Shown here piece after piece: positions 28,748 to 37,819 of a stretch of 64,000 bases of DNA (positions are counted from its first letter, which is position 1; every line of letters starts with the position of its first letter). A model generated the notes under the pieces. The model was not told where the DNA came from. It ran no database searches and worked only from the letters and a program-made list of their open reading frames with translations. Made by a program: the position numbers and the translations under genes. The DNA is from Halomonas sp. HAL1 (GTDB taxonomy: Bacteria; Pseudomonadota; Gammaproteobacteria; Pseudomonadales; Halomonadaceae), in assembly GCF_030544485.1 (NCBI RefSeq), contig NZ_CP130610.1, positions 2,232,001-2,296,000 of the forward strand, given 5' to 3'.

Positions 28748-30440
28748 TGAAACAACTCCGCCTACTTCCAACCAGGCTAATGCTGACTCCGCCAGCGAAC
28801 AGGATTTAAATAAGGCCAAGACATCGCGTCAAACGCGCCTTTCGCCTATTTGGGTAGTGCCTATCGTCGCCATTGCGATTGGCTTATGGCTGGTATATGA
28901 CAACTACTCCAGTCGCGGCACCCAGGTCACGCTTACCATGGATAATGCAGAGGGCATCGAAGCGGGCAATACACTGATCCGCAGTCGCAATGTTGAAATT
29001 GGTCGTGTACAGAGTGTGCGTCTATCCGATGATCTCTCTCATGCAGTATTAACCGCACGCATCCAGCCGGAAGTCGAGGATATGCTGCGCGAAGATAGTC
29101 GCTTCTGGGTGGTTAAACCGCGCATTGGGCGTGAAGGAATTAGCGGCCTGGGTACCGTACTATCCGGCGCTTACATTCAGCTTGAGCCCGGCACTGAAGA
29201 AGCACCTAGACGCGAGTTTCCTGTCAGCGACATCCCTCCCGTCGCCCCGGCCGGGCAGGCAGGCCTGCGACTAAGCCTAACCAGCCAGCTGGGAAACTCC
29301 CTTCGCGTCGGCGACCCGGTTTCCTATCAGGGCTACACCGTGGGGCGCATTGAAGAAAATAGCTTTGAACCTGATTCGCGCACTATGCAGCATCAGGTAT
29401 TCATTGAAGAGCCGTATACCGACTTAGTGACCGACAGCACGCGTTTTTGGACCTCTAGTGGTATCGATTTTCGTTTAGGTGCTGATGGTGTACGCGTTAA
29501 CGTCGAATCCATTGAAGCCTTACTCGGCGGCGGCGTTACGTTTGGCGTACCTGAAGACCTACCCATGGGGCAGCCAGTCGAAGCCAATACGCGCTTCACC
29601 CTTTATGCTGATGAAGATGCGGCGCGAGAAGGAACCTTTAATCGTTACTTAGAGTATGTACTGCTGGTAGATGAAACGGTTCGCGGTCTTTCAAAAGGAG
29701 CCCCTGTAGAGTTTCGTGGGGTGCGAATGGGTACCGTTGCCGCCGTGCCCTGGAACTTTACCGCTCCTCAGCCTGACTCGCGCGCGCGCTTTGCAATTCC
29801 TGTGTTGATCAGGATTGAGCCACAGCGTCTGGGTATTGAAAATAGCGATATTAATCTAGAAGAGTGGCAAGCTCGTTTCGAACGCATGTTTGGCCTGGGG
29901 CTTCGCGCATCACTCAAAAGTGGCAACCTGCTGACAGGCGCACTGTTTGTCGACTTAAACTTCCAACGCGACCTTGCCGGCGAGTATGTCGCCGAACGAT
30001 TCTCAGAGCGCGACGTATTCCCTACCGTGGCGGGCGGGTTTGCGCAGATTCAAGCACAAGTGACCGATTTGCTTGAGAAATTGAATAGCCTCGAGGTTGA
30101 GCCGTTACTTGCTGGCTTGGACCGTAATTTGCAGGCCTCCGAGGGTGTGCTTAATGAAGTACGTGAAGTAAGCGCTTCTCTCAATCAGCTGCTGAATGAT
30201 CCTGAGACCCAGGCGATTGGTGGCAACCTAAACGGGACTCTTGAGGAACTGCGTAGCACGCTGGAAGGGCTGTCTCCGTCATCGCCCGCTTACCAAGAGC
30301 TCACCACTGCCATCGAACGACTGGATCGCTTAATGCGGGATTTGCAGCCACTTACCCGCACGCTTAACGACAATCCCAGGGCTCTGCTGTTTGATAACCT
30401 GGATGCCCAAGACCCCATTCCGCGCGCGCCACGTGATTAA
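28740..30440 (+). CDS. pqiB: Intermembrane transport protein PqiB (MCE domains)
   Basis: A 566-residue MCE protein that forms a periplasm-spanning tube for lipid transport. One N-terminal membrane span (about 33-53, after a Ser/Thr/Asn-rich start) is followed by three MCE domains (about 55-140, 165-235, 290-385). Each has the typical GNxLxxRxVxIGxV-like turn (for example NTLIRSRNVEIGRV). A long helical C-terminus with leucine-rich repeats (about 430-530) fits the needle seen in E. coli PqiB. I chose the ATG at 28740 over a TTG one codon earlier. It overlaps pqiA by 8 nt, and the pqiC start lies 10 nt beyond its stop. Confidence 0.93.
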   Translation: MANETTPPTSNQANADSASEQDLNKAKTSRQTRLSPIWVVPIVAIAIGLWLVYDNYSSRGTQVTLTMDNAEGIEAGNTLIRSRNVEIGRVQSVRLSDDLSHAVLTARIQPEVEDMLREDSRFWVVKPRIGREGISGLGTVLSGAYIQLEPGTEEAPRREFPVSDIPPVAPAGQAGLRLSLTSQLGNSLRVGDPVSYQGYTVGRIEENSFEPDSRTMQHQVFIEEPYTDLVTDSTRFWTSSGIDFRLGADGVRVNVESIEALLGGGVTFGVPEDLPMGQPVEANTRFTLYADEDAAREGTFNRYLEYVLLVDETVRGLSKGAPVEFRGVRMGTVAAVPWNFTAPQPDSRARFAIPVLIRIEPQRLGIENSDINLEEWQARFERMFGLGLRASLKSGNLLTGALFVDLNFQRDLAGEYVAERFSERDVFPTVAGGFAQIQAQVTDLLEKLNSLEVEPLLAGLDRNLQASEGVLNEVREVSASLNQLLNDPETQAIGGNLNGTLEELRSTLEGLSPSSPAYQELTTAIERLDRLMRDLQPLTRTLNDNPRALLFDNLDAQDPIPRAPRD

Positions 30441-30450
30441 GGAACCCTCC

Positions 30451-31056
30451 ATGCTTATAGGGACTAGAATGACGAACTGGATCAAGTGTTTACTGCTACT
30501 AATGATCTGCGCACTGGTAACCGCTTGCGCCAGCAGTGTTACTCCCCCTGCGCGCTATATGCTGCCGAGCGACACTGTGAGCAGTACCACTAACCAGCCA
30601 GAGGGTACACTCGTACTGAGTAGCCCTCGACTTGCGCATTATCTTGACGTTGACGGGATAGTGATGCAGTTAGACGATATTACGCTGAACGCGGCACGTG
30701 AGCATCAGTGGGCGGAAGGGTTGGATAGGCAGTTAGAACGCCGCATGCGCGCCAATTTATCGCAAGCGATGCCCACGCTCAGGGTGATGCGCGCAGAGGG
30801 CGAACCCGCTAACGCATTGACCCTGCGCCTTACTGTTGATCAATTCCAAGGCCGTTTTGATGGTGTCGCCGTCGCGAGTGGCCAATGGCAATTAGTCAAC
30901 ACTGCTGGCGAACTGTTGGTAATGGAGAATTTCTACTCGGAGACACCGCTTGAAACAGATGGCTACCCAGCGCTCGTGCGCGCTCTGAGCGAAAGCTGGG
31001 ATCAAGCCGCCGAGCTTATCGCCAATGAAATACGCCAAGGCAATTATTTTAATTAA
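30451..31056 (+). CDS. pqiC: Outer-membrane lipoprotein PqiC (YmbA family)
   Basis: A 201-residue lipoprotein of the PqiC/YmbA (ABC-type transport auxiliary) family, thought to anchor the PqiB tube at the outer membrane. The signal peptide ends in the lipobox LVTAC. The mature protein has the family pattern RYMLPS near its start and SPRLAHYLDVDGIVMQ, followed by the EHQWAEGLDRQLERRM segment. I chose ATG 30451 with AAGGA seven bases upstream; ATG 30469 is an alternative, and the longer in-frame start inside pqiB is unlikely. Third gene of pqiABC. Confidence 0.9.
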   Translation: MLIGTRMTNWIKCLLLLMICALVTACASSVTPPARYMLPSDTVSSTTNQPEGTLVLSSPRLAHYLDVDGIVMQLDDITLNAAREHQWAEGLDRQLERRMRANLSQAMPTLRVMRAEGEPANALTLRLTVDQFQGRFDGVAVASGQWQLVNTAGELLVMENFYSETPLETDGYPALVRALSESWDQAAELIANEIRQGNYFN

Positions 31057-31121
31057 TTCAAGGCTTACTAACCGTGGTTTGCTGAACTACGCTAAACATC
31101 AGCCTTCTCAGGGATGTTCTC

Positions 31122-31619
31122 ATGATAGATGAAACGAACAACACTGCTGAATTGCCCGCTGCACAACTGCGCGAGGCGATCAATGCGTTAATGCAGACAG
31201 TGACATCCCTGCTGGAGGGAGAGGCGTCACTCGCAACCCTTGAAACAGCCCTGCATAGTCACGACGCTCTACTCGATCAGTTAGCCATTCACTCGCTCGA
31301 CGCGTCAACGCTAGCCGCGCTTGAGCGTATTGAGCAATTTATAACTCTGCACGCGGGAAATTACTATCAAACCGCCTACGCCGAGTTCGATAACAAACAA
31401 AAAAATCGTTTTATTTCTCTTTTTGCACGACGACTACTCGCCCTTGATGGGTTGGGACCGGCGACGGCACAACAGCTATTTCAGCTAGGCGTATACACAC
31501 CCGAGCAATTTTTTGCGTTAACACCTGGCGAGCTTGCCCAGCTGCAATTACCGCCCGCGACATTAGCTCGGTTGATCCCTCTTCATACCCAGCATTCACT
31601 ACTGACACAAGAGAGCTAA
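31122..31619 (+). CDS. Helix-hairpin-helix protein, function unknown
   Basis: A 165-residue acidic, mostly helical protein. The C-terminal part (about 108-150) reads LDGLGPATAQQLFQLGVYTPEQFFALTP and then LQLPPATLARLI, two helix-hairpin-helix-like turns of the type used to bind DNA or RNA without base preference, or to pack subunits. The N-terminal half has no motif I know. AGGGATG precedes the ATG. It lies 65 nt after pqiC on the same strand and may be read from the same mRNA. I do not know the family. Confidence 0.7.
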   Translation: MIDETNNTAELPAAQLREAINALMQTVTSLLEGEASLATLETALHSHDALLDQLAIHSLDASTLAALERIEQFITLHAGNYYQTAYAEFDNKQKNRFISLFARRLLALDGLGPATAQQLFQLGVYTPEQFFALTPGELAQLQLPPATLARLIPLHTQHSLLTQES

Positions 31620-31680
31620 ACAGGCTTGCATCTTATATTCGTGTTACACTGCTCGGCTAATTACTGATACGTAAGTTTTC

Positions 31681-31700
31681 TGATGTGCCCGTGCACATCA
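31681..31700. repeat. Perfect 8-bp hairpin in the helicase leader
   Basis: TGATGTGC-CCGT-GCACATCA, a perfect stem with a four-base loop, 62 bp after the HhH gene stop and 200 bp before the helicase start. No T-run follows directly, so it is a poor terminator. It may be a structured part of the long helicase 5' leader. Confidence 0.5.
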
Positions 31701-31899
31701 GTCTCAGCATTTCTTAGCGCTGTAATCTTCACGTCTCCTTTCACGGTCATCCACGGCTAACTAACGACCATCGCGGCATGCTGAGATATCTGGCACACTT
31801 CGCTGCCGCGAAGGGCAATCAACCTCGCTTTTTGAACATTACATCTAGTGACTATAACCACTTACCGGTATTAACTCACTAGGTGATTGCGGAGAACGC

Positions 31900-33162
31900 A
31901 TGAGCTTTTCTGAACTTGGCCTGCACGCCGATTTATTACGCGCTGTCACAGCGCAAGGTTACACCGTCCCTACCCCGATACAGCGAGAAGCTATCCCTGT
32001 CGTGCTAGAAGGTCGCGACATGCTAGCCAGCGCCCAAACCGGCACTGGCAAAACTGCCGGTTTCACGCTACCCATGTTGCAACGCTTAAACACAGGCAAG
32101 CAGCCAGGCAAACGACAGGTTCGCGCATTGGTGTTAACCCCTACACGTGAGCTTGCCGCCCAAGTAGGCGAAAGCGTGTCTACCTATGGTCAACACTTAG
32201 CATTGCGCTCGCACATTATCTTTGGCGGTGTTGGTCAACAGCCTCAAATCGATGCGCTTAAAGCTGGGTTAGATGTACTTGTCGCCACACCAGGGCGCCT
32301 TCTTGATCTTCACCAGCAGGGCCATGTAGATCTCTCGTCCGTTGAGATATTAGTCCTGGATGAAGCTGACCGTATGCTTGATATGGGCTTCATCCACGAC
32401 ATTAAACGACTCCTGCGCCTAGTCCCTAAAAAGCGTCAAAACCTGTTGTTCTCGGCAACATTCTCGAATGAGATTCAAACCCTCGCTCAACAGTTGCTGG
32501 ATAATCCAGCCATGATTGAAGTAGCGCCCCGCAACACTACCGCGGAGAAAATTGAACAGGCCATTTACCGCGTAGACCGCGAGAAAAAACGTGAACTACT
32601 GGCCCACTTAATTCAGCAGAATGGCTGGTTCCAAGTGTTGGTGTTCACACGAACCAAACATGGCGCAAACCGCTTGGCTGAGCAGCTCTCTAAGCAAGAT
32701 ATTCCTTCGATGGCGATCCACGGCAATAAAAGCCAAGGGGCCCGTACTCGCGCGCTAACAGCGTTTAAAAGTGGCGACCTGCAAGTATTGGTGGCTACCG
32801 ATATCGCCGCCCGAGGCCTGGATATCAATGAGCTGCCCCATGTGGTCAACTTTGATCTACCCAACGTGGCGGAAGATTACGTACACCGCATTGGGCGTAC
32901 CGGACGCGCAGGCAGCAATGGCGAAGCCGTCTCGCTGGTGTGTGTCGATGAAGACGGGCTGCTGGGTAATATTGAACGGCTGATTAAACAGACGCTGCCG
33001 AAGCATATAGAACCTGGTTTTGAACCTGATCCCACCATCAAACCTGAGCCCATCGAGAATGGTCGGCGCAATCAACGCCAGCCTCGCGCCAAACGCAAAC
33101 CCGAAGGCCAGAGCGCAAATACAAATACTAGTGGCGAACGCAAACGTCGCGCCCGCCGCTAG
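31900..33162 (+). CDS. rhlE: DEAD-box RNA helicase, RhlE type
   Basis: A 420-residue ATP-dependent RNA helicase. Motifs in order: the Q motif [10 protein letters not shown] (about 25-34), Walker A AQTGTGKT (45-52), [21 protein letters not shown] (154-157), SAT (185-187), ARGLDI and HRIGRTGR (about 330). The tail is basic and low in complexity ([22 protein letters not shown]), as usual for RhlE, and probably binds RNA. RhlE proteins act in ribosome assembly and mRNA turnover. GGAG lies five bases before the ATG. The gene has an unusually long 280-bp upstream region, a common place for cold or growth control. Confidence 0.92.
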   Translation: MSFSELGLHADLLRAVTAQGYTVPTPIQREAIPVVLEGRDMLASAQTGTGKTAGFTLPMLQRLNTGKQPGKRQVRALVLTPTRELAAQVGESVSTYGQHLALRSHIIFGGVGQQPQIDALKAGLDVLVATPGRLLDLHQQGHVDLSSVEILVLDEADRMLDMGFIHDIKRLLRLVPKKRQNLLFSATFSNEIQTLAQQLLDNPAMIEVAPRNTTAEKIEQAIYRVDREKKRELLAHLIQQNGWFQVLVFTRTKHGANRLAEQLSKQDIPSMAIHGNKSQGARTRALTAFKSGDLQVLVATDIAARGLDINELPHVVNFDLPNVAEDYVHRIGRTGRAGSNGEAVSLVCVDEDGLLGNIERLIKQTLPKHIEPGFEPDPTIKPEPIENGRRNQRQPRAKRKPEGQSANTNTSGERKRRARR

Positions 33163-33173
33163 CTTGGTAGGCA

Positions 33174-33206
33174 GGAATATGCGAAGGTGTCGCCTTTGCA
33201 TATTCC
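33174..33206 (+). terminator. Hairpin after the helicase gene
   Basis: A 14-bp stem GGAATATGCGAAGG / CCTTTGCATATTCC with one G-T pair and a 5-nt loop, 11 bp after the stop. It is followed by CCCCTTCTATATT, so the T-tract is poor. It may protect the mRNA end or end transcription weakly. Confidence 0.5.
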
Positions 33207-33271
33207 CCCCTTCTATATTGAGCAACTATCTTTAAGCCGTTAGGCATGAACCATTTATTCATGGAGTGATT

Positions 33272-33775
33272 ATGGCGTCTTCTCAACTTATGGCCGATTA
33301 CCGCCAATGGCTGACATTTCAACGTCAAGAGCAGCTCAGCCGTGAGCATCAAGGAATTGTGCAGCGTTTAGAGGACGCTCGAGCCTCAGCGAACCAAGTA
33401 TCCCAGGCTTACCGCAGCATGGCTGAAAAGGCGTCTGTTGAAGGCGCTTGTTACCGCACAATTTTCTTACGCCAACGCGATGATAACCATGCACTGCCCT
33501 GCGAAGGGTGGCTGTTTGTGCGTCGCGTGCTTAGTGAAGGCAATAGCACCCGTGTGCGCGTCACCTTGCTGGAAACGTTTACCCTTGAAGACGGCATTAT
33601 GGCCCCAGGCGATAAACCTGCACGCAAGCTCACGTTAGAAATATTTGACCAGCTGCTAATGGACAAAGGCATGCGCACTAACGTCAGAGTAGATAGTCTG
33701 GACTCCTCGCAGGATTATCATTTCATCACGCTACTCGATGCTGTTCGCGGAGACTTGCGCCCTCACCTTAAATAA
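33272..33775 (+). CDS. Conserved-looking protein of unknown function
   Basis: A 167-residue soluble protein. The first 60 residues are helical and charged (RQWLTFQRQEQLSREHQGIVQRLEDAR), a possible short coiled coil. The rest alternates beta-like segments (GWLFVRRVLSEGNSTRVRVTL). No catalytic motif is visible and I do not recognise the family. ATG 33272 has GGAG five bases upstream; a GTG two codons earlier would overlap that site. It precedes the CynX-type transporter by 25 nt on the same strand. Confidence 0.65.
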   Translation: MASSQLMADYRQWLTFQRQEQLSREHQGIVQRLEDARASANQVSQAYRSMAEKASVEGACYRTIFLRQRDDNHALPCEGWLFVRRVLSEGNSTRVRVTLLETFTLEDGIMAPGDKPARKLTLEIFDQLLMDKGMRTNVRVDSLDSSQDYHFITLLDAVRGDLRPHLK

Positions 33776-33800
33776 ACGTTGGCGTGAAACAAGCATCGAT

Positions 33801-35012
33801 ATGGCATCCCGTCGCTCAATTACCTTTATTCTGCTGATGGTCGTGGTAGGGCTAAATTTACGCCCTGCCATGTCCTCAGTTGCCCCTTTGCTGACGCGTT
33901 TACAAGAGAGTGCGGGTCTCTCAGCCACCGCCGCTGGGCTGCTGACCACGCTTCCCGTGCTCTTTTTAGGCCTCTCCGCCCCGCTAGCCCCGACACTTGC
34001 CAGACGCATAGGCAGTGAACGCGCGCTGAGTGCGGCGCTGATACTTCTCGCAGCAGGCCTTATTTTGCGTGGTCTACCGCTTCCCGGCGTGTTATTCGTC
34101 GGTTCTGCAATGGCAGGCTGCGCAATAGGCATCGGCGGCACCCTACTACCCGCTTTGGTGAAACGTGAACTGCCCGCAAGTGCCGACCTGCTAACCGGCT
34201 TATATACCATGGCACTCTGCTTGGGCGGCGCCTTAGGAGCCGGATTTAGCGTGCCGTTAACACAGCTGCTCGGCAGTTGGCAGGCAAGCTTAATGAGCTG
34301 GGCACTACTGGCCATGTTTGCACTTGTCTTATGGCACTTTCAAATGCCACGCTCCCGACTATCGAATACGCCCAATCCGCCTAAAAGTGGCCTTTTACGG
34401 CTGCTTAAGCAGCCGCTTACCTGGCATGTCATGCTGTTTATGGGGATTCAGTCTTCCATGGCTTATATCGTCTTTGGCTGGCTACCCACCTTATTAGTTG
34501 CTCGCGGCTATAACGAGGCCGATGCAGGCTGGACCATGGCGGTTTCGATTATGTGTCAACTAGCCTCCGCGCTAGGCGCACCTTGGCTAGCACGCCTGGG
34601 CCGAGACCAACGTCCCGCTTTATTACTGGTGCTATTCAGCACGGCCGCGGGTTTGTGGATGCTGCTTATCGCGCCATTAATATGGAAATGGCCCGGCGCG
34701 GCCTTACTTGGCATCGGCCAAGGTGGCAGCTTTAGCTTAGCGCTCAGTTTGTTAGTGTTACGTACAGCCAACTCACGTCTTGCAGGGCAGCTTTCTGGCC
34801 TGGTTCAAGGCGGTGGTTATACATTAGCGGCGCTAGGGCCTTTCGGTGTCGGGGTGATGCTTCAATCAGGTGCCAACACCTCACATATCGCCTGGCTATT
34901 AATCGCTCTGCTTACCGTATGCTGTGGTTTTGCATTGCTGGCTGGGCGAAATCAGCGTCTAGATGACCAGAGTGGCGGACTTTTGGTAGAGCGCATTACT
35001 CGCTCTTATTGA
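33801..35012 (+). CDS. MFS transporter, CynX/NimT type
   Basis: A 403-residue major facilitator protein with about 12 spans. The opening FILLMVVVGLNLRPAMSSVAPLL is the hallmark of the CynX/NimT subgroup (cyanate, 2-nitroimidazole and related small anions). Its own substrate cannot be inferred. The inter-domain loop at about residues 190-205 is short and basic. An in-frame ATG at 33738 would overlap the previous gene by 38 nt and add a non-membrane lead, so I prefer 33801, although its ribosome site is weak. Confidence 0.88.
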   Translation: MASRRSITFILLMVVVGLNLRPAMSSVAPLLTRLQESAGLSATAAGLLTTLPVLFLGLSAPLAPTLARRIGSERALSAALILLAAGLILRGLPLPGVLFVGSAMAGCAIGIGGTLLPALVKRELPASADLLTGLYTMALCLGGALGAGFSVPLTQLLGSWQASLMSWALLAMFALVLWHFQMPRSRLSNTPNPPKSGLLRLLKQPLTWHVMLFMGIQSSMAYIVFGWLPTLLVARGYNEADAGWTMAVSIMCQLASALGAPWLARLGRDQRPALLLVLFSTAAGLWMLLIAPLIWKWPGAALLGIGQGGSFSLALSLLVLRTANSRLAGQLSGLVQGGGYTLAALGPFGVGVMLQSGANTSHIAWLLIALLTVCCGFALLAGRNQRLDDQSGGLLVERITRSY

Positions 35013-35046
35013 TTCCCATGTATTGTAAGAGGCCCAGGAGATGGCT

Positions 35047-36117
35047 ATGCCCCCCTACTCCCCACTAGCTAGCAGCATCGCTTCCCAAGAGCGCATCTTG
35101 GTCATTTACACTGGGGGCACGATTGGCATGCAGCATCATGCCAACGGGCTTGCTCCCGGCGGCGACTTTGCCACTCGAATGACCACGGCCCTTGCCCAGC
35201 TGCCGCTTGCCCACCAGCAGTCCCTTCCCGCCTATGACGTCGTAAGCTATTCAACCTTAATTGATTCGAGCGCCGCTACGCCGCTTACTTGGCAACAGCT
35301 TGCACGCGATGTTAGCAGCCAATTAACGGCCTACGCAGGCTTTGTAATCATTCACGGTACCGACACCCTCAGCTGGACGGCTGCTAGCCTTGCCTATCAG
35401 TTACAGGGATTAGATCGCCCGGTGATTGTGACGGGCGCCATGCGCCCGCTGGAAGCTCCCGGCAGCGACGCACTAGACAATCTACACGGCGCGCTGCAGT
35501 TCGCCAGCAAGCCCGGGCTACAAGAAGTAGCTATTTACTTTGCCGGTCAGTTGCTTCGCGGTGTCCGCGCCATCAAACAGCACAGCGAAGCGCTCAATGC
35601 CTTTGCAAGCCCCAACTACCCCTTGCTCGGCGAACGGGTGGGCGACGATTTCGTTTATTACCCCAGTCGTGGACTGGCCCTGCAACAACGAGGAGCACCA
35701 CGCTTTGAACTCCCCGACTACTGTTTGATTAACAAAGGGGAAGTGGTCCGTATCGTGCTCTGGCCTGGGATCACAGCCTGGCAGCTTGAGACATGGCTAG
35801 GTGATTCGCGCGTTAAAGGAGCGTTACTCCAGTTCTGGGGCGCCGGAAACCTACCCGGCGACCCACACTTACTGGACGTGCTGGCCAGGGCCAGTGGAGA
35901 GGGCAAGCTACTGGCCGCCATTAGCCAGTGCCCGCAAGGGAGCATCCAACTGGGCGCTTACGCCGCTGGCCACGGCCTGAGCGATGCGGGCATTCTGGCA
36001 GGCGACGACATGACACCGGAAGCAGCATTCACCAAACTGGCTCACTTACTGGCCCAGCCGCTCTCATTAGAAGATCAACGCCAGCGCTTTTTAACACCAT
36101 TGATCGGTGAACGGTGA
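35047..36117 (+). CDS. ansA: Type I L-asparaginase (AnsA-like)
   Basis: A 356-residue asparaginase that hydrolyses asparagine to aspartate and ammonia. It has both catalytic Thr motifs: ILVIYTGGTIGM near the N-terminus and VIIHGTDTLSWTA near residue 103. The GAMRPLEAPGSDALDNL and GVRAIKQHSEALNAF stretches fit the cytoplasmic type I enzyme. No signal peptide is present. AGGAG lies six bases before ATG 35047 and directly abuts the earlier ATG at 35041, so 35047 is chosen. It follows the transporter gene by 34 nt. Confidence 0.93.
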   Translation: MPPYSPLASSIASQERILVIYTGGTIGMQHHANGLAPGGDFATRMTTALAQLPLAHQQSLPAYDVVSYSTLIDSSAATPLTWQQLARDVSSQLTAYAGFVIIHGTDTLSWTAASLAYQLQGLDRPVIVTGAMRPLEAPGSDALDNLHGALQFASKPGLQEVAIYFAGQLLRGVRAIKQHSEALNAFASPNYPLLGERVGDDFVYYPSRGLALQQRGAPRFELPDYCLINKGEVVRIVLWPGITAWQLETWLGDSRVKGALLQFWGAGNLPGDPHLLDVLARASGEGKLLAAISQCPQGSIQLGAYAAGHGLSDAGILAGDDMTPEAAFTKLAHLLAQPLSLEDQRQRFLTPLIGER

Positions 36118-36206
36118 CGTAGCGGAATTTGCGCAGCGCTGGCATACCTTGAGATTCGGTCTATGGTGTAGAAGGATAATCTAACAGTTTGAAGGAACAA
36201 TAAATT

Positions 36207-36446
36207 ATGGAAAAGCCAGTGCATCATTTCAGTGAACTGTTTGAGCAGTTGGGCCTTGCGTCTGATGCTGATTCCATCGAGCGCTTTATTAAGCGCAATG
36301 CTCCGCTCCCCGAGTCAATGCCATTGGCAGATGCCCCCTGCTGGAACGAAGGCCAGGCGGCGTTTCTAAAAGAAGCCGTGGATGAAGATGCCGATTGGGC
36401 CGAAGTTGTTGATCATCTCGACGCCTCAATGCATAAGCCTCACTAA
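36207..36446 (+). CDS. DUF2789 family protein
   Basis: A 79-residue acidic protein of the DUF2789 family, function unknown. The family pattern is clear: HHFSELFEQLGLASD, IERFIKRNAPLPES, and CWNEGQAAFLKEAVDEDADW. It is likely a small soluble helical protein. A GAAGGAAC site lies upstream of the ATG. It converges with the SRPBCC gene. Confidence 0.85.
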   Translation: MEKPVHHFSELFEQLGLASDADSIERFIKRNAPLPESMPLADAPCWNEGQAAFLKEAVDEDADWAEVVDHLDASMHKPH

Positions 36447-36465
36447 TACGGCAGCCAGATTAGAG

Positions 36466-36486
36466 TGCGCCGTTAAAAACGGCGCA
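36466..36486. terminator. Short convergent hairpin
   Basis: TGCGCCGTT-AAA-AACGGCGCA, a 9-bp stem in the 40-bp gap between converging genes. Neither side has a long T-run, so termination strength is doubtful. Confidence 0.45.
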
Positions 36487-36903
36487 TCAACCATTCAAAC
36501 GCGCCTCAACGCGCTCAAGAATTTGTCGGCTGACTTTTCCCACTAGCGGCTTGGCCGCCTTGTTTACGGCCTTTTCCATTAAACGGTTTCGAATTTCATA
36601 ACTTAGCGTCAGCGCCACTTCCGTCCCTTCCGGCACTTCGCGAAGACGGTATCGCCCCTGGTTTTTAACCCCATCCAACGACTCCCAGGCAAGCACATGG
36701 GGCGGTTGAATTTCGGTGACCATGACGTCAAACGCCCAATCCATACCGACAGCGCGCACGTGCCATCGATAACGGTTCTCTCCCAGCGTGTCGATGGAGC
36801 GGATGAGATCTGAGTAATCAGCAAAATCCTCGACGCGACGCAGTAGCTCAAACACCTTTTCGGGGGGAGCGTTAACAATTTCACTGTGTTCAATGGTAGC
36901 CAT
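36487..36903 (-). CDS. SRPBCC (START-like) domain protein
   Basis: A 138-residue single-domain protein of the polyketide cyclase / Coq10-like SRPBCC superfamily, a helix-grip fold that binds hydrophobic ligands. Seen: IEHSEIVNAPPEKVFELLRRVEDF at the start, the central AWESLDG strand, and the long C-terminal helix (about 110-138). The ligand is unknown. It differs from the RatA toxin-like genes in having a longer C-terminal helix. Single gene, convergent with DUF2789 and divergent from queC. Confidence 0.8.
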   Translation of the reverse strand: MATIEHSEIVNAPPEKVFELLRRVEDFADYSDLIRSIDTLGENRYRWHVRAVGMDWAFDVMVTEIQPPHVLAWESLDGVKNQGRYRLREVPEGTEVALTLSYEIRNRLMEKAVNKAAKPLVGKVSRQILERVEARLNG

Positions 36904-37111
36904 TGGTTGCCCTCTAACAACGTGGATGATTAGCGTAGCATGTTGATATTAATGCTGCCCGCCCATGCCGCAATTACCCCAATGTGCGCTAGAACTGGTC
37001 AGATTAACCGCTATTGCGTAAACTGCCGCCCTTCCGGACCGGATCCCGGAACGCCGCGCCAGCAAATTGCTGCTCGCGATCAATAAATTCTCCGACAACG
37101 AGTGTTTTCTC

Positions 37112-37819
37112 ATGTCATCAATACCCCCTGTGGCCGCTGATAGCGCCACGACTGTCGTTATCTATTCCGGTGGAATGGACTCTTTTACTGTGCTTCACCG
37201 TGCGCTGCGCGAAGGGCTTACCGTCCACGCGCTCTCGTTTGACTATGGCCAGCGGCATGCTCGTGAACTCGACACTGCTCGTCAGGTCTGCACCACGCTT
37301 GGCGTGCCCCACCAGGTGGTCGATATTCGCGCCATCCACGGTCTGATTGACAATTCAGCGCTGACCAACCCAGACCAAGCGATGCCCCACGGCGACTACG
37401 CCGCGGACAATTTACGCGCTACGGTGGTGCCTAATCGCAATATGATTTTACTCTCTTTGGCGATTGCCAAAGCGGTCAATATTGGCGCAGAGCGAGTCGA
37501 TTACGGTGCCCATGGCGGCGATCACATATTGTACCCGGACTGCCGTCCCGAGTTCGTTGAGGCAATGAACCATGTCGCAAGCATTGCCAACTTCGAGCCC
37601 GTCACGCTCCACGCGCCATACCTCTCCTCAAGCAAGGCCGAGATTTTGCGTGAGGGCTTGGCCATGGGCTTGGACTACCGCCACACCTGGACGTGCTACG
37701 AAGGGCGAGAACTAGCCTGCGGCGTTTGCGGTAGCTGCCGCGAACGACTAGCCGCCTTTGCCGCTAACGGGGTGACAGACCCATTGGCATATACCCCAGA
37801 CACCGCAGGACAACGCTGA
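37112..37819 (+). CDS. queC: 7-cyano-7-deazaguanine synthase
   Basis: A 235-residue ATP-dependent enzyme that makes preQ0 from carboxy-deazaguanine in queuosine synthesis. Seen: PP-loop SGGMDS at 19-24, [22 protein letters not shown], and the zinc site near the C-terminus ([18 protein letters not shown]). ATG 37112 is preferred to an in-frame TTG at 37067 because the PP-loop then lies at the usual distance from the N-terminus, although the ribosome site is weak. Its TGA overlaps the queE ATG by one base. A small inverted repeat TTCCGG/CCGGAA lies about 60-80 bp upstream. Confidence 0.95.
   Translation: MSSIPPVAADSATTVVIYSGGMDSFTVLHRALREGLTVHALSFDYGQRHARELDTARQVCTTLGVPHQVVDIRAIHGLIDNSALTNPDQAMPHGDYAADNLRATVVPNRNMILLSLAIAKAVNIGAERVDYGAHGGDHILYPDCRPEFVEAMNHVASIANFEPVTLHAPYLSSSKAEILREGLAMGLDYRHTWTCYEGRELACGVCGSCRERLAAFAANGVTDPLAYTPDTAGQR

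Noticed and set aside
37032..37051. Possible preQ1 riboswitch upstream of queC (TTCCGG/CCGGAA repeat)
   Set aside because: Only a 6-bp inverted repeat is present. The A-rich tail and pseudoknot expected of a preQ1 riboswitch are not seen.
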